A DNA stretch of 64,000 nucleotides from an uncultured Eubacteriales bacterium (GTDB lineage Bacteria > Bacillota > Clostridia > Christensenellales > CAG-917), in contig URIZ01000002.1 in assembly GCA_900548005.1 (NCBI GenBank), forward strand, positions 1 to 64,000, in the 5' to 3' direction. Numbering within the stretch: position 1 is the first letter of the stretch; every line of letters starts with the position of its first letter. Made by a program: the position numbers and the translations under genes. Of the stretch, positions 16,227 to 24,639 are shown piece after piece. The notes under the pieces were generated by a model. The model worked only from the letters and a program-made list of their open reading frames with translations, did not search any database and was not told where the DNA came from.

Positions 16227-17236
16227 GAGTTGTTGCGGGAAAATACCGCGGAAAAAATTTGGTCGCGCCCAAGGACGACAGCGTTCGTCCCACCACCACG
16301 CGCATAAAAGAAACGCTTTTCAACGTCTTGCAATGTTGGGTGTCGGGTGCAAGCGTGCTTGACTTGTTTGCAGGGTGCGGATCGCTCGGCATAGAGTGCA
16401 TATCGCGCGGAGCAAAAGACGTGACTTTTGTGGACAGAAGCAAGGATTCCGTGTCCTTTGTGTATCAAAATCTCAAGGGAGTGGACGGCGAGTATAGGGT
16501 TGTCAATGCGGATTTTGCATCCGTTCTTCGTTCAAGCTACGTCAGCGGCAAGAAATACGACTTGATTTTTCTCGATCCGCCGTATGCAACAATGCTCGGC
16601 GAGCTTGCAATCGACCTTATCGTCGAGCTCGATTTGCTCAGTGAAGACGGCATAATCGTGTTTGAGCACGGCTCGGAAAAGACGTATCGAATGAAAGCGG
16701 CGGGCTTTAAGCAACGCACAAAAAAAATGGGCACGATAACCGCCGAGTTTATATCGAGAAAGAGCGTTGCGCTCATGGCTGGCAGTTTCGATCCGTTCAC
16801 CAAAGGACACGAAAGCGTGCTTGACGAAGCTCTTGCAAAATACGACGAAGTGTGGGTTGCGTGCCTAGTCAATCCCGACAAAAAGTATACGTTCACGCCT
16901 GCGCAACGTCTTGCCATCGTCCAAGCGGTGTGCGAGTTCAGAAAGGGCGCGCATGCTCTGTATTCCGAAAAATACTGCGTGGAAGTGGCAAAAGAAGTGG
17001 GCGCGACAGTGCTTGTGCGCGGAGTTCGTGACGCAAAAGACATACCCTATGAAGAAGATATGGCAAGATACAACAAAGACCACGGCGGTCTTGACACCGA
17101 GTTTATCTCGCCCACGGGCTTTGAAGAAATCAGCTCGACGCTTGTGAGAGAGCAGATTGCAAAAGGCGACTATCGCAATATGCCTGCTTGCGCCGTGGCT
17201 CTTCTTCAATCAAAAGAATTTGCCGATTTGAAATAG
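16223..17236 (+). CDS. Fused 16S rRNA (guanine-966-N2)-methyltransferase / phosphopantetheine adenylyltransferase
   Basis: One uninterrupted 337-codon reading frame holds two complete enzymes. Residues 1-178 are RsmD: MRVVAGKYRGKNL start, RPTTTRIKETLFNVL (22-36), SAM motif VLDLFAGCGSLG (45-56) and catalytic DPPY (118-121). Residues 182-337 are CoaD: GSFDP (187-191), TKGH (193-196), RGVRD (266-270) and ISSTLVRE (303-310). The linker is only about three residues. RsmD methylates 16S rRNA. CoaD makes dephospho-CoA from phosphopantetheine and ATP. The two genes are usual neighbours in Firmicutes, but normally separate. An internal ATG at M185 would cut off the first CoaD strand, so a true fusion is likely. 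Confidence 0.93.
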   Translation: MRVVAGKYRGKNLVAPKDDSVRPTTTRIKETLFNVLQCWVSGASVLDLFAGCGSLGIECISRGAKDVTFVDRSKDSVSFVYQNLKGVDGEYRVVNADFASVLRSSYVSGKKYDLIFLDPPYATMLGELAIDLIVELDLLSEDGIIVFEHGSEKTYRMKAAGFKQRTKKMGTITAEFISRKSVALMAGSFDPFTKGHESVLDEALAKYDEVWVACLVNPDKKYTFTPAQRLAIVQAVCEFRKGAHALYSEKYCVEVAKEVGATVLVRGVRDAKDIPYEEDMARYNKDHGGLDTEFISPTGFEEISSTLVREQIAKGDYRNMPACAVALLQSKEFADLK

Positions 17237-17310
17237 TCGCACGAATTATAGTCGCAGCGGTTGAAACAGTCGCACTATTTATAGTCGTACGATTTGAAAC
17301 AGTAGCACAA
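17226..17310 (+). repeat. 33-bp tandem repeat (three copies) starting in the rsmD-coaD stop region
   Basis: The hexamer TTGAAA recurs at 17228, 17261 and 17294, exactly 33 bp apart, each followed by ...AGTCGCAC or AGTAGCAC. Copies one and two also share ATAGTCGYA. The last codons and stop of the fusion gene lie in the first copy. Confidence 0.7.
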
Positions 17311-17366
17311 AAAACAATAGCGCGCACGCGCGTATAACAATAATACTCACAAAAGGGGACGCAAAT

Positions 17367-17813
17367 ATGGAAACAATCGATATGCTCATCAACGAAATCG
17401 AAAGCGAAGTGCTCAAAGCCAAAAAAGCAGCGTTCAGCAACACCGATATCGTCATCAACAAAGCGGTTTTGCTCGACCTAATTTCAAGATTCAGAGCAAG
17501 CTATCCGCTCGTTTTGCGCGAGGCAACCCAAATCAAGAAGGATAGGGACGACATAATCCAAAAAGCCGAAAATTATGCCAACGAAACTATGGACAAGGCC
17601 GAAGAACAGGCAAAACAACTCATGACCGAGACCGAAGTTTTCAAGCGCGCAAAAGCCGAGGCAGAGGCGATGCAACACGAGGCGGAAGAGAACTATCGCA
17701 AGATGGACTATGACGCCCGCTCGCTTGCTTTCAACATTCTCGACACGGCAGAGAAATCTCTCAAAGAGAGCCTCAACGTCATCAATTCCAACAAACGCAA
17801 GCTGGTTGAATGA
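17367..17813 (+). CDS. Coiled-coil protein, ATP-synthase-B-like or DivIVA-like helix
   Basis: This 148-residue protein is almost entirely helical and charged. The region from about 60 to 125 is a coiled coil rich in alanine, glutamate and lysine (KAENYANETMDKAEEQAKQL and similar). There is no signal peptide and no membrane segment. Proteins of this type, annotated as ATPase or V-ATPase-H-like, occur beside rsmD/coaD in Clostridia, but I know of no proven role. AAAAGGGG precedes the ATG. It sits 1 bp before the next gene and is probably cotranscribed with it. Confidence 0.75.
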   Translation: METIDMLINEIESEVLKAKKAAFSNTDIVINKAVLLDLISRFRASYPLVLREATQIKKDRDDIIQKAENYANETMDKAEEQAKQLMTETEVFKRAKAEAEAMQHEAEENYRKMDYDARSLAFNILDTAEKSLKESLNVINSNKRKLVE

Positions 17814-17814
17814 T

Positions 17815-18750
17815 ATGAAAATCGTTGTTCTTGACGGATACGCCGCAAAAGGCGAAGATCTTGATTTTGACTTTCTTTCGGCATACGGCGAAGTGGACTA
17901 TTTTGACCGCACTTCGCCCGAAGACGTGCTTGACAGAATTGTCGATGCAGACGTTGTCCTTCTCAACAAAGTCGCTCTCACGCGCGATATTTTGAGAGAG
18001 TGCAAGCGGCTCAAATTGGTGTCCGTTCTTGCAACGGGCTACAACGTCGTGGACGTAAAAGCCGCAAGAGAGCTTGGCATAACCGTGTGCAACGTGCCCT
18101 ATTACAGCACGGCAAGCGTTGCTCAGCTCACTTTTGCCTTCATCTTGCATTTTGCGTCAAAAATCTCGCAGCATAATCAATCAGTCCACAACGGAGATTG
18201 GCAAAATTCGCAAGATTTTTCATACACTGTCGGCACTTTGCACGAGTTGTATGGCAAAACGCTGGGCATAATCGGGTATGGTAGCATCGGCAAGAGAGTG
18301 GGGCAAATCGCAAAATCGTTTGGCATGAACTTGCTCATACACAATCGCACGCCTTTTGAAGGCAGCGTGTCAAGAGAAGAAGTATTCAAAAACGCAGATT
18401 TTGTCACTTTGCATTGTCCGCTCAACGACCAATCGAAACTTATGATAAACGAGAAGTCTCTTGCGCTTTTCAAGCCGACAGCCTATCTTATCAACACTGC
18501 TCGCGGCGGACTTGTAGACGAAGCCGCGCTTGCTGCCGCCTTGAATGACGGACGTATTGCAGGTGCAGGGCTTGATGTATTGTGTCAAGAGCCCCCAACG
18601 GCAGACAATCCGTTGCTTTCGGCAAAGAATTGCGTCATCACGCCGCATATCGCTTGGGCAAGTTATGAATCGAGAGTGCGACTGTTGCATGCAACCGACG
18701 ACAACGTCCGCGCCTATTTGCAAAACAACCCCATAAACGTTGTAAATTAA
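17815..18750 (+). CDS. D-2-hydroxyacid dehydrogenase (glycerate dehydrogenase-like)
   Basis: NAD(P)-dependent D-isomer-specific dehydrogenase, 311 residues. The Rossmann motif is LGIIGYGSIGKRVGQIAKS (about 148-166). The catalytic arginine is in NTARGGLVDE (about 226-235), the glutamate in the GLDVLCQEPP region (about 251-260), and the histidine in CVITPHIAW (about 271-279). The N-terminal part ATGYNVVDVKAAR (about 70-82) is the usual substrate-domain signature. The most similar type is hydroxypyruvate/glycerate dehydrogenase, but lactate- or 2-ketoacid-specific forms look alike. The start at 17815 lies 1 bp after the coiled-coil gene's stop. Confidence 0.9.
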   Translation: MKIVVLDGYAAKGEDLDFDFLSAYGEVDYFDRTSPEDVLDRIVDADVVLLNKVALTRDILRECKRLKLVSVLATGYNVVDVKAARELGITVCNVPYYSTASVAQLTFAFILHFASKISQHNQSVHNGDWQNSQDFSYTVGTLHELYGKTLGIIGYGSIGKRVGQIAKSFGMNLLIHNRTPFEGSVSREEVFKNADFVTLHCPLNDQSKLMINEKSLALFKPTAYLINTARGGLVDEAALAAALNDGRIAGAGLDVLCQEPPTADNPLLSAKNCVITPHIAWASYESRVRLLHATDDNVRAYLQNNPINVVN

Positions 18751-18774
18751 AAAGCACGCATTGCGTGCTTTTTG
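18751..18774 (+). terminator. Rho-independent terminator of the dehydrogenase operon
   Basis: A 10-bp stem (AAAGCACGCA at 18751-18760 with 18762-18771) with a very small loop and a T run, directly after the stop codon. Confidence 0.85.
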
Positions 18775-18779
18775 TAATA

Positions 18780-18813
18780 CAATAAAAAACACCGCGAGAG
18801 TTTTCGCGGTGTT
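18780..18813 (-). terminator. Rho-independent terminator of the MgtC-like gene
   Basis: A perfect 10-bp stem (18788-18797 with 18804-18813, arm AACACCGCGA), followed on the minus strand by TTTTTATT. It lies 25 bp past the MgtC stop, back to back with the convergent terminator at 18751. Confidence 0.85.
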
Positions 18814-18838
18814 TTGGTATGGTTATAAAATTTGTCAA

Positions 18839-19543
18839 TCAGTCGTCCACACGCTCGATGCTCATAACGTGAGAAGGGAAGGCGCGTATCACGTCATTGA
18901 GTTTTGCCACGGAAAATTCGTCCGTGGTGGAAACTTCGACGTTTGCAATCATCTTGCCGTCCGCTTGCTTGACTTTGTAGGACGAGATCTTCTTTGAGCC
19001 GAGTTTGTCGGTGATTTTGTCAAGAATATCGTCCGTTTCAAGCCAAATGAGCATCCTGATCACCGAGATGTGACGTGTGGTGAATGCTTTGACGGGAAGG
19101 TGGAAGACAAGCTGCAACACAACAATGATTGCCGTTGCGCACACGCCCGTGACCACAAATCCTGCGCCGAGAGCCATGCCGATTGCCGCCGTTGCCCACA
19201 CGCCTGCCGCGGTGGTGAGCCCGTGCATGACGTCACGTCTGTACATGATGATGCCTGCGCCCAAAAAGCCTATGCCGGTGACAACTTGCGATGCGATACG
19301 CGTTGCGTCTGCGGCAATAGAGCCTTCTTTCAAGTCGGAAAAGAGCGGTTGAGCGAGATATTTTGACAATATCATAAAAAGGCAAGCGGCAAGACACACG
19401 ATTGCGTGAGTTCTGATGCCCGCTTCCTTGCTTCGAGATTTTCTTTCCAAACCGATGACGAAACCGCACACTACGGCGATGAGCATCCTGACAATGAAAT
19501 GCCACACGTCCGCTGTCCAGTCCACTACAGCCCAAGAGTTCAT
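18839..19543 (-). CDS. MgtC/SapB-family membrane protein
   Basis: A 234-residue inner-membrane protein. Five hydrophobic segments cover about 14-34, 45-65, 80-105, 107-125 and 127-148. The family signature is visible: CGFVIGLERKSRSKEAGIRTH (26-46), TGIGFLGAGIIM (about 89-100) and LTTAAGVWATAAIGMALGAG (about 108-127). The C-terminal 80 residues form the ACT-like soluble domain of full-length MgtC proteins. MgtC in pathogens aids growth in low magnesium. In other bacteria the role is unclear. No Mg-sensing M-box leader is visible in the 90 bp upstream. An AAGGAC site precedes the ATG. Confidence 0.9.
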   Translation of the reverse strand: MNSWAVVDWTADVWHFIVRMLIAVVCGFVIGLERKSRSKEAGIRTHAIVCLAACLFMILSKYLAQPLFSDLKEGSIAADATRIASQVVTGIGFLGAGIIMYRRDVMHGLTTAAGVWATAAIGMALGAGFVVTGVCATAIIVVLQLVFHLPVKAFTTRHISVIRMLIWLETDDILDKITDKLGSKKISSYKVKQADGKMIANVEVSTTDEFSVAKLNDVIRAFPSHVMSIERVDD

Positions 19544-19720
19544 AAAAAGTCCTTTTGCACGCGTATACGTACATAAAATATCTTTTACTTTATTATATTA
19601 TACATTATGTCAAATGTCAATGCTAATATTACATGGTTGCTTACGCCGCGTTAGAATATCGAAAAACCTACGTATTTCTCGTGAATTCGAGCATTTGCGT
19701 TTTCAAAAATCCGTATTTGC

Positions 19721-19749
19721 TTGCAATCGCGCAAAGCAAGCGGTATAAT
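19721..19749 (+). promoter_or_regulatory. Sigma-A promoter of folD
   Basis: TTGCAA (19721-19726), 17-bp spacer, TATAAT (19744-19749), about 28 bp before the folD start. The box sequences are the same as those of the SRP RNA promoter. Confidence 0.75.
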
Positions 19750-19776
19750 GGTTTTATCAAGATTTCGGAGTTAAAT

Positions 19777-20631
19777 ATGCAAATCATTGACGGAAAACTC
19801 GTGGCGCAACAAACGCGTGAAAAGATAAAAGCCGAGGCTTTGAAACTTCAACAAGAGACGGGCATGCAAATCGGTTTGGCTGTGATTTTGGTTGGGGACG
19901 ATCCCGCATCGCAAGTGTACGTGCGCAACAAAATCAAGGCTTGCGACGAAGTGGGTATCAAGTCGTTTTTGTGCAAATTGCCGCAAAACAGCACTTTTGA
20001 CGAGGTGGCTGGCACGATAAGCTATCTCAACGAAAACATTGACGTAAACGGCATGATTTTGCAGTTGCCGCTTCCAAAACATCTTGACGAAACCGCGCTT
20101 ATCGACCTTATTTGTCCTGAAAAAGACGTGGACGGATGCACTTTCACGCAAAAAGGCAAGTTGTGGACGGGCAGAGATAGCCTTGTGGCTTGCACTCCGC
20201 TTGGCGTGATAAGACTGCTGGAGCATTACGAGATAGATTTGCAAGGCAAAAACGCGGTTGTCATCGGAAGATCAAATCTTGTGGGCAAACCGCTTGCGCA
20301 GCTGTTGCTTGACAAAAATTGCACGGTGACGGTGTGTCACTCTCGCACGCAAAACCTTGCCGAAATCACAAAAAAAGCGGACATTTTGTGCGTTGCCATA
20401 GGCAAAGCGAAGTTTTTGAAGGAAGATATGGTCAAAGACGGCGCAGTGGTGATTGACGTCGGTATGGACAGAGATGAGATGGGAAAACTGTGCGGTGACG
20501 TTGATTTTGCCGCCGTTTCGCCAAAATGCTCGTATATAACGCCTGTTCCGGGCGGCGTCGGACCTATGACGGTGACGATGCTGATTGAAAACACGCTCAA
20601 AGCGTTCAAGCAGCAAAACGACCTAAAATAA
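19777..20631 (+). CDS. folD: Bifunctional methylenetetrahydrofolate dehydrogenase/methenyltetrahydrofolate cyclohydrolase
   Basis: Interconverts 5,10-methylene-, 5,10-methenyl- and 10-formyl-THF. The 284-residue length is standard. Visible motifs are YVRNKIKACDEVGI (about 49-62, with the catalytic Tyr and Lys), LPLPKHLD (about 97-104), PEKDVDGC (about 117-124), VVIGRSNLVGKPLAQLLL (about 160-177) and TPVPGGVGPMTVTMLIENT (about 254-272). CGGAG at 19766-19770 fixes the start at 19777. A longer frame upstream overlaps the promoter and is rejected. It supplies one-carbon units, linked to the formyl-THF cyclo-ligase at 15651. Confidence 0.97.
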   Translation: MQIIDGKLVAQQTREKIKAEALKLQQETGMQIGLAVILVGDDPASQVYVRNKIKACDEVGIKSFLCKLPQNSTFDEVAGTISYLNENIDVNGMILQLPLPKHLDETALIDLICPEKDVDGCTFTQKGKLWTGRDSLVACTPLGVIRLLEHYEIDLQGKNAVVIGRSNLVGKPLAQLLLDKNCTVTVCHSRTQNLAEITKKADILCVAIGKAKFLKEDMVKDGAVVIDVGMDRDEMGKLCGDVDFAAVSPKCSYITPVPGGVGPMTVTMLIENTLKAFKQQNDLK

Positions 20632-20677
20632 GGTGCAATCACAAACACGATTATATCGCGTGTATATCACAAAAATG

Positions 20678-20700
20678 CGCTCATCAACGAGCGTTTTTTT
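20678..20700 (+). terminator. Rho-independent terminator of folD
   Basis: Stem CGCTC (20678-20682) with GAGCG (20689-20693), followed by seven T. Confidence 0.7.
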
Positions 20701-20863
20701 GTTGTCGAAAACTGACGCGAATTAACTTTTTCTGACATCTAACCCTTTTAATTTGGCAAAAGCAATTTTTCATTTGATTTGAGAATATTAAAATCGGTTT
20801 TGGAATATATACTATATCGCTTTTGAGTATAAATTATCGTTTGTTTTGCGTGAAAATTGATTC

Positions 20864-20892
20864 TTGCGCGCGACTAATATGTATGATACAAT
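20864..20892 (+). promoter_or_regulatory. Putative promoter of the flavoprotein gene
   Basis: TTGCGC (20864-20869), 17-bp spacer, TACAAT (20887-20892), about 45 bp before the start codon. Confidence 0.5.
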
Positions 20893-20937
20893 CTTTTTAT
20901 ACAAAATAGTGCGATTTTTCGCTGTGTACGGAGAATT

Positions 20938-23043
20938 ATGGAATATAAAATGTTGTTTTCGCCTATGAAGATAGGCACGTGTGAAATCAAAAACCGCATA
21001 GTTATGTCCCCGATGCTGATGGGGTTCGGACAATTTGACGGCTGCGCAACCGAGCAATTGATGGACTATTACGAAGAGCGTGCAAAGGGCGGCACAGGGC
21101 TTATCATCACCGAGATTTGCCGCATAAACGACAAGCACGGAGCGGCGGCTTTTGCTCAACTTGGTATAAGTCATGACTATCAAATACCTTCTCTTCGCGA
21201 GTTTTGCGAGCGTATACATCGCCACGGCGCAAAGTTGTTTGTGCAGTTGCATCACCCCGGCAGACAAAACGTGGGGCTTGCGATAGGAACTGTTCCCGTG
21301 TGTATCGCAATGACGAGAATGTGCAAATCTTTCCCGAAAACTCTGTTCAAGATTGCGCCGAAAATCGCGCCGTTCATGTCAAAGCACAATATTGCGCTTT
21401 CATCGGTGTCGGCAAGCAAGTGCGAGCCGAGTTATTTTGCGGGCGGCAGAGTGCGCGCTTTGAGCAAAAGAGAAGTGAAACAAGTCATACGTCAATTTGT
21501 TGACGGCGCGGTGCGTTGCAAAAAGGCAGGCGTTGACGGCGTGGAGCTTCACGGCACGCACGGGTACCTTATCCAACAGTTTCTTTCTCCAAACACAAAT
21601 CATCGCACGGACGAATACGGCGGCAGTTTTGAAAATCGCTTGCGTTTTCTCCGCGAAATCGTTGAAGGCATACACAAAGAATGTGGAGATTATCCCATCA
21701 TCGTCAGGCTGACGGTTGACGAGTTCTATGACAAAATCGGCAAAAGCGGCAAAGGCTACGACATGGCAACGGGCGTAAATTACGCAAAAGCGATCGAGGC
21801 TATGGGCGTTGACGCAATCGACGTTTCGAGCGCGGCATACGACACGTTCAACTATTGGCTCGAACCCACGAGTTTCGATCTCGGATGGAGAAAGTATCTT
21901 GCAGCGGCGGTGAAGGAAGAAGTCACAATCCCTGTCATTGCCGCCAATCTTATACGCACTCCCGAGCAGGCAGAAATGCAACTCGAAGAAGGCACGCAGG
22001 ACTTTTTGTCGCTTGGAAGACCGCATATTGCAGATCCGCACTGGGCAGAAAAAGCGCAACAAGGCAGAGAAAAAGAAATCAAGCGTTGTATTTGCTGTCT
22101 GTATTGTATTCAAAGCATGCAAGACAACGCATATCACGGAGATCACGGCTATTGCTCTGTCAATCCCACTGTGGGAAGCGAAAGAGAGTTTGACAATCTC
22201 AAATGTGACGGCAACGGCAGAACGGTGGTTGTTGTCGGCGCGGGCGTTGCCGGGCTTACTTGTGCCGAAATGCTCGGTCGCCGCGGATTCAAGCCCATCG
22301 TGCTTGAAAAAACGGACAAAATCGGCGGACAAATTCAACTTGCCGATAAACCGCCGAAAAAAGAAAAACTCGGCTGGTGCTTTGAAGATATGCGCGTAAA
22401 TGCGGAAAAATTCGGCGCGGAAATCCACCTTAACACCGAAGCGAGCGAAGAAGTCATCAAATCTTTCAATCCGTACGCAGTCGTAATCGCAACGGGCGCG
22501 CAAGCGGTGAGACCGCGTTCGATAAAAGGCTCCGACCTTGCAAACGTGTATACGACCACGCAGATTTTGAGCGGAGAAGTTGTGCTAAAAGGCAAGAAAG
22601 TCGCTCTTATAGGATCGGGAATGACGGGACTCGAAACCGCAGAAATGCTTGTTGATAAAGACAATAAAGTCACAATCGTGGAGATGGCGGACACGCTTGC
22701 TCCGGGAACGTGGTTTCAACACGTGGACGACGTTGTGCCGAAACTCGATGCAAAAGGCACGAAGTACGTTTTGTCACACAGGCTTGTGTGCATAGACGAA
22801 AAGGGCGTCACAATCGAGCCTGTCAAAGTGAAAAAGAACAAAGTGAAAGCGGTGGGGGATAAAGAGCGTATCGATTGCGATGCGGTGGTGTTGTCACTCG
22901 GCGCAAAATCCGTCAACGATCTTGCAAAATCGCTCGAAGGCAAATTTGACAATCTTTTTGTCATCGGTGACGCAAAGAAAGTCGGCAGAATCGCAGACGC
23001 GACAAGTCAGGCATACGACGTTGCGATTCACAAAATCAAATAA
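20938..23043 (+). CDS. Old-Yellow-Enzyme-family NADH:flavin oxidoreductase (2,4-dienoyl-CoA reductase-like)
   Basis: A 701-residue, three-part flavoprotein. An N-terminal FMN TIM barrel (about 1-370) carries LHGTHGYLIQQFLSPNTNHRTDEYGGS near 202-228, the substrate-side His pair and arginine typical of the family. Four cysteines of a 4Fe-4S cluster follow (C384, C387, C390 and a last one near 406). The C-terminal half binds FAD (VVVVGAGVAGLTCAE, about 429-443) and NAD(P)H (VALIGSGMTGLETAEML, about 560-576). Relatives include 2,4-dienoyl-CoA reductase, enoate reductases and the bile-acid BaiCD/BaiH reductases. The substrate here is unknown. It lies upstream of the aconitase X genes, with its own hairpin and promoter between them. 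Confidence 0.88.
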   Translation: MEYKMLFSPMKIGTCEIKNRIVMSPMLMGFGQFDGCATEQLMDYYEERAKGGTGLIITEICRINDKHGAAAFAQLGISHDYQIPSLREFCERIHRHGAKLFVQLHHPGRQNVGLAIGTVPVCIAMTRMCKSFPKTLFKIAPKIAPFMSKHNIALSSVSASKCEPSYFAGGRVRALSKREVKQVIRQFVDGAVRCKKAGVDGVELHGTHGYLIQQFLSPNTNHRTDEYGGSFENRLRFLREIVEGIHKECGDYPIIVRLTVDEFYDKIGKSGKGYDMATGVNYAKAIEAMGVDAIDVSSAAYDTFNYWLEPTSFDLGWRKYLAAAVKEEVTIPVIAANLIRTPEQAEMQLEEGTQDFLSLGRPHIADPHWAEKAQQGREKEIKRCICCLYCIQSMQDNAYHGDHGYCSVNPTVGSEREFDNLKCDGNGRTVVVVGAGVAGLTCAEMLGRRGFKPIVLEKTDKIGGQIQLADKPPKKEKLGWCFEDMRVNAEKFGAEIHLNTEASEEVIKSFNPYAVVIATGAQAVRPRSIKGSDLANVYTTTQILSGEVVLKGKKVALIGSGMTGLETAEMLVDKDNKVTIVEMADTLAPGTWFQHVDDVVPKLDAKGTKYVLSHRLVCIDEKGVTIEPVKVKKNKVKAVGDKERIDCDAVVLSLGAKSVNDLAKSLEGKFDNLFVIGDAKKVGRIADATSQAYDVAIHKIK

Positions 23044-23059
23044 AACGCAACCCATGCAC

Positions 23060-23102
23060 AAATGCGCGATATACGGCATCTAACCGCGTGTATCGCGCAT
23101 TT
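23060..23102 (+). terminator. Long hairpin downstream of the flavoprotein gene
   Basis: A 16-bp stem with one mismatch (23060-23075 with 23087-23102) starts 17 bp after the stop. It lacks a clear T run, so it may protect the transcript end rather than terminate. Confidence 0.5.
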
Positions 23103-23133
23103 AATATATCGAGCGACAAAAAAACTTAACGTT

Positions 23134-23156
23134 AAAACGAGCAAAACGCTCGTTTT
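23134..23156 (+). terminator. Hairpin terminator, second
   Basis: A 9-bp stem (AAAACGAGC at 23134-23142 with 23148-23156) ending in TTTTCTTG. It is the more likely terminator of the flavoprotein transcript. Confidence 0.6.
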
Positions 23157-23244
23157 CTTGCATTTTGCATGGTTTTTTGGATTTTTTTGAGTAAACAGTG
23201 AGAAAAATGCAAAAAAAAATTTTATACAAACGTAAAAATCGGTA

Positions 23245-23273
23245 TTGATATATATCTATCTATATAGTAAAAT
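23245..23273 (+). promoter_or_regulatory. Sigma-A promoter of the aconitase X operon
   Basis: TTGATA (23245-23250), 17-bp spacer, TAAAAT (23268-23273). The roughly 65-nt leader contains a small ACGCA/TGCGT hairpin directly before the AAAGGGG ribosome site. Confidence 0.65.
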
Positions 23274-23347
23274 ATAAGAGTGGATGCGCATACGGCGCGT
23301 TTTGAGAAGGATTTTTTTTGACGCATTCATTTGCGTAAAGGGGTATT

Positions 23348-24634
23348 ATGGATTACAAAATGCAACTCACGCCCGAGCAAGTTGACATTCTCAACGGCAA
23401 GCAGGGCAAAACGAAGGCAATGGTTATGCAAACCTTGGTTATGTTCGGAGACATTTTCGGAGCAAAACGCTTGGTTGAAGTGACTCACAAGGAAGGGCAT
23501 CTCGTCACGAGTTTCGGCATCGGGTTGCTCAAACCGCTCTACAAAACCATGGACAGACTTATTGCGGACGGCATCAAGACGCAAGGCACGTTCACGGTTG
23601 ACCCGCGCCCGCTCGACAGAGCCAACGTCAAGTATTCTCTTCTTGACAGGCTCGTCAACGAAAAGGTTATGTATTCACAGCAAAAACGCTATGAAGAGCA
23701 GTTGAAAGCGGTGGGGCTCAAAGACGCAAACGCATTCACTTGCGCGTGCTATCTCGACGAAGTCGGCAACGTTCCGAAGAAAGGTGACGTTCTTTCTTGG
23801 GCGGAATCCAGTGCAGTCGTTTATGCAAACTCCGTTCTCGGTGCACGTTGCAACCGCAACAGCGGCATGCTCGATCTTTTCGGTTCTATCATCGGTTACG
23901 TTCCCGAATTCGGTCTTCTCACCGACGAAGGCAGAAAAGCGACTTGGATTGTCAAGGTCGAAACGACAAAAATTCCCGAAGCGCAAATTCTCGGTAGCGC
24001 AATCGGCATGAAAGTCGTTGAATACGTTCCTTACGTTTACGGTCTCGATAAGTGGATCGGCAGTGAACTTAACGACGAAAATAAGGGATATCTCAAAGAT
24101 TTCGGTGCGGCAACCGCATCAAACGGCGCAGTCGGTCTTTATCACATCGACAATCTCACGCCCGAAGCGAAAGAACTCGGCGAAAAACTCATCGTCGAAA
24201 ATCCGAAAGTGTACGTCATCGACGACGCGGAACTCGAAAGAGTGTACAAGAGTTATCCGAATATGTGGAAAAAGCCCGACAGCAAGCCGACTATGGCGTT
24301 TGTAGGCTGTCCGCACCTTACGTTCACCCAACTCAAAGAATGGACGGATATGATTGAAAAGGCACTCAAACAAAACGGCAAAAGGAAAGTCGCGCTTGAA
24401 ACAATCGTTTGCTCCGCTCCCGACGTCGTTGAAAAATTCAAAAAAACTCCCGCATACGCAAGACTTATCGCAACGGGTGCGAAACTCACGAGCATTTGTC
24501 CGCTTATGTACACCAACAATCCGCTCACCAAGGGCAAATCCATTGCGACTTGCTCCAACAAACTCCGCACGTACAGCATTGCAAGATACTATAAGACGGC
24601 GGATCTCGTCAATATCATCGCAGGAAAGGAGTGA
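23348..24634 (+). CDS. Aconitase X, large (catalytic) subunit
   Basis: This 428-residue protein matches the aconitase X catalytic domain (formerly DUF521). It shows the start LTPEQVDILNGKQGK (7-21), ACYLDEVGNVP (about 136-146), ANSVLGARCNRNSGMLDLFGSIIGYVPEFGLLTDEGR (about 160-196) and ICPLMY near 384. The cysteines in these motifs are probable Fe-S ligands. Known members dehydrate hydroxyacids: mevalonate-5-phosphate in archaea and cis-3-hydroxy-L-proline in some bacteria. Which reaction applies here cannot be told. The small subunit follows after 5 bp. AAAGGGG precedes the ATG. Confidence 0.9.
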   Translation: MDYKMQLTPEQVDILNGKQGKTKAMVMQTLVMFGDIFGAKRLVEVTHKEGHLVTSFGIGLLKPLYKTMDRLIADGIKTQGTFTVDPRPLDRANVKYSLLDRLVNEKVMYSQQKRYEEQLKAVGLKDANAFTCACYLDEVGNVPKKGDVLSWAESSAVVYANSVLGARCNRNSGMLDLFGSIIGYVPEFGLLTDEGRKATWIVKVETTKIPEAQILGSAIGMKVVEYVPYVYGLDKWIGSELNDENKGYLKDFGAATASNGAVGLYHIDNLTPEAKELGEKLIVENPKVYVIDDAELERVYKSYPNMWKKPDSKPTMAFVGCPHLTFTQLKEWTDMIEKALKQNGKRKVALETIVCSAPDVVEKFKKTPAYARLIATGAKLTSICPLMYTNNPLTKGKSIATCSNKLRTYSIARYYKTADLVNIIAGKE

Positions 24635-24639
24635 AGACT

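Larger units (their letters stand above)
20632..20937. other. Intergenic region between folD and the flavoprotein gene
   Basis: 306 bp without a gene. It holds the folD terminator (20678-20700) and the flavoprotein promoter (20864-20892). The middle part is AT-rich with no structure I can identify. Confidence 0.6.
23044..23347. other. Intergenic region between the flavoprotein and aconitase X genes
   Basis: 304 bp without a gene, holding two hairpins (23060-23102 and 23134-23156), a TTAACGTTAA palindrome near 23126, the aconitase X promoter at 23245-23273 and its leader. Confidence 0.6.
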
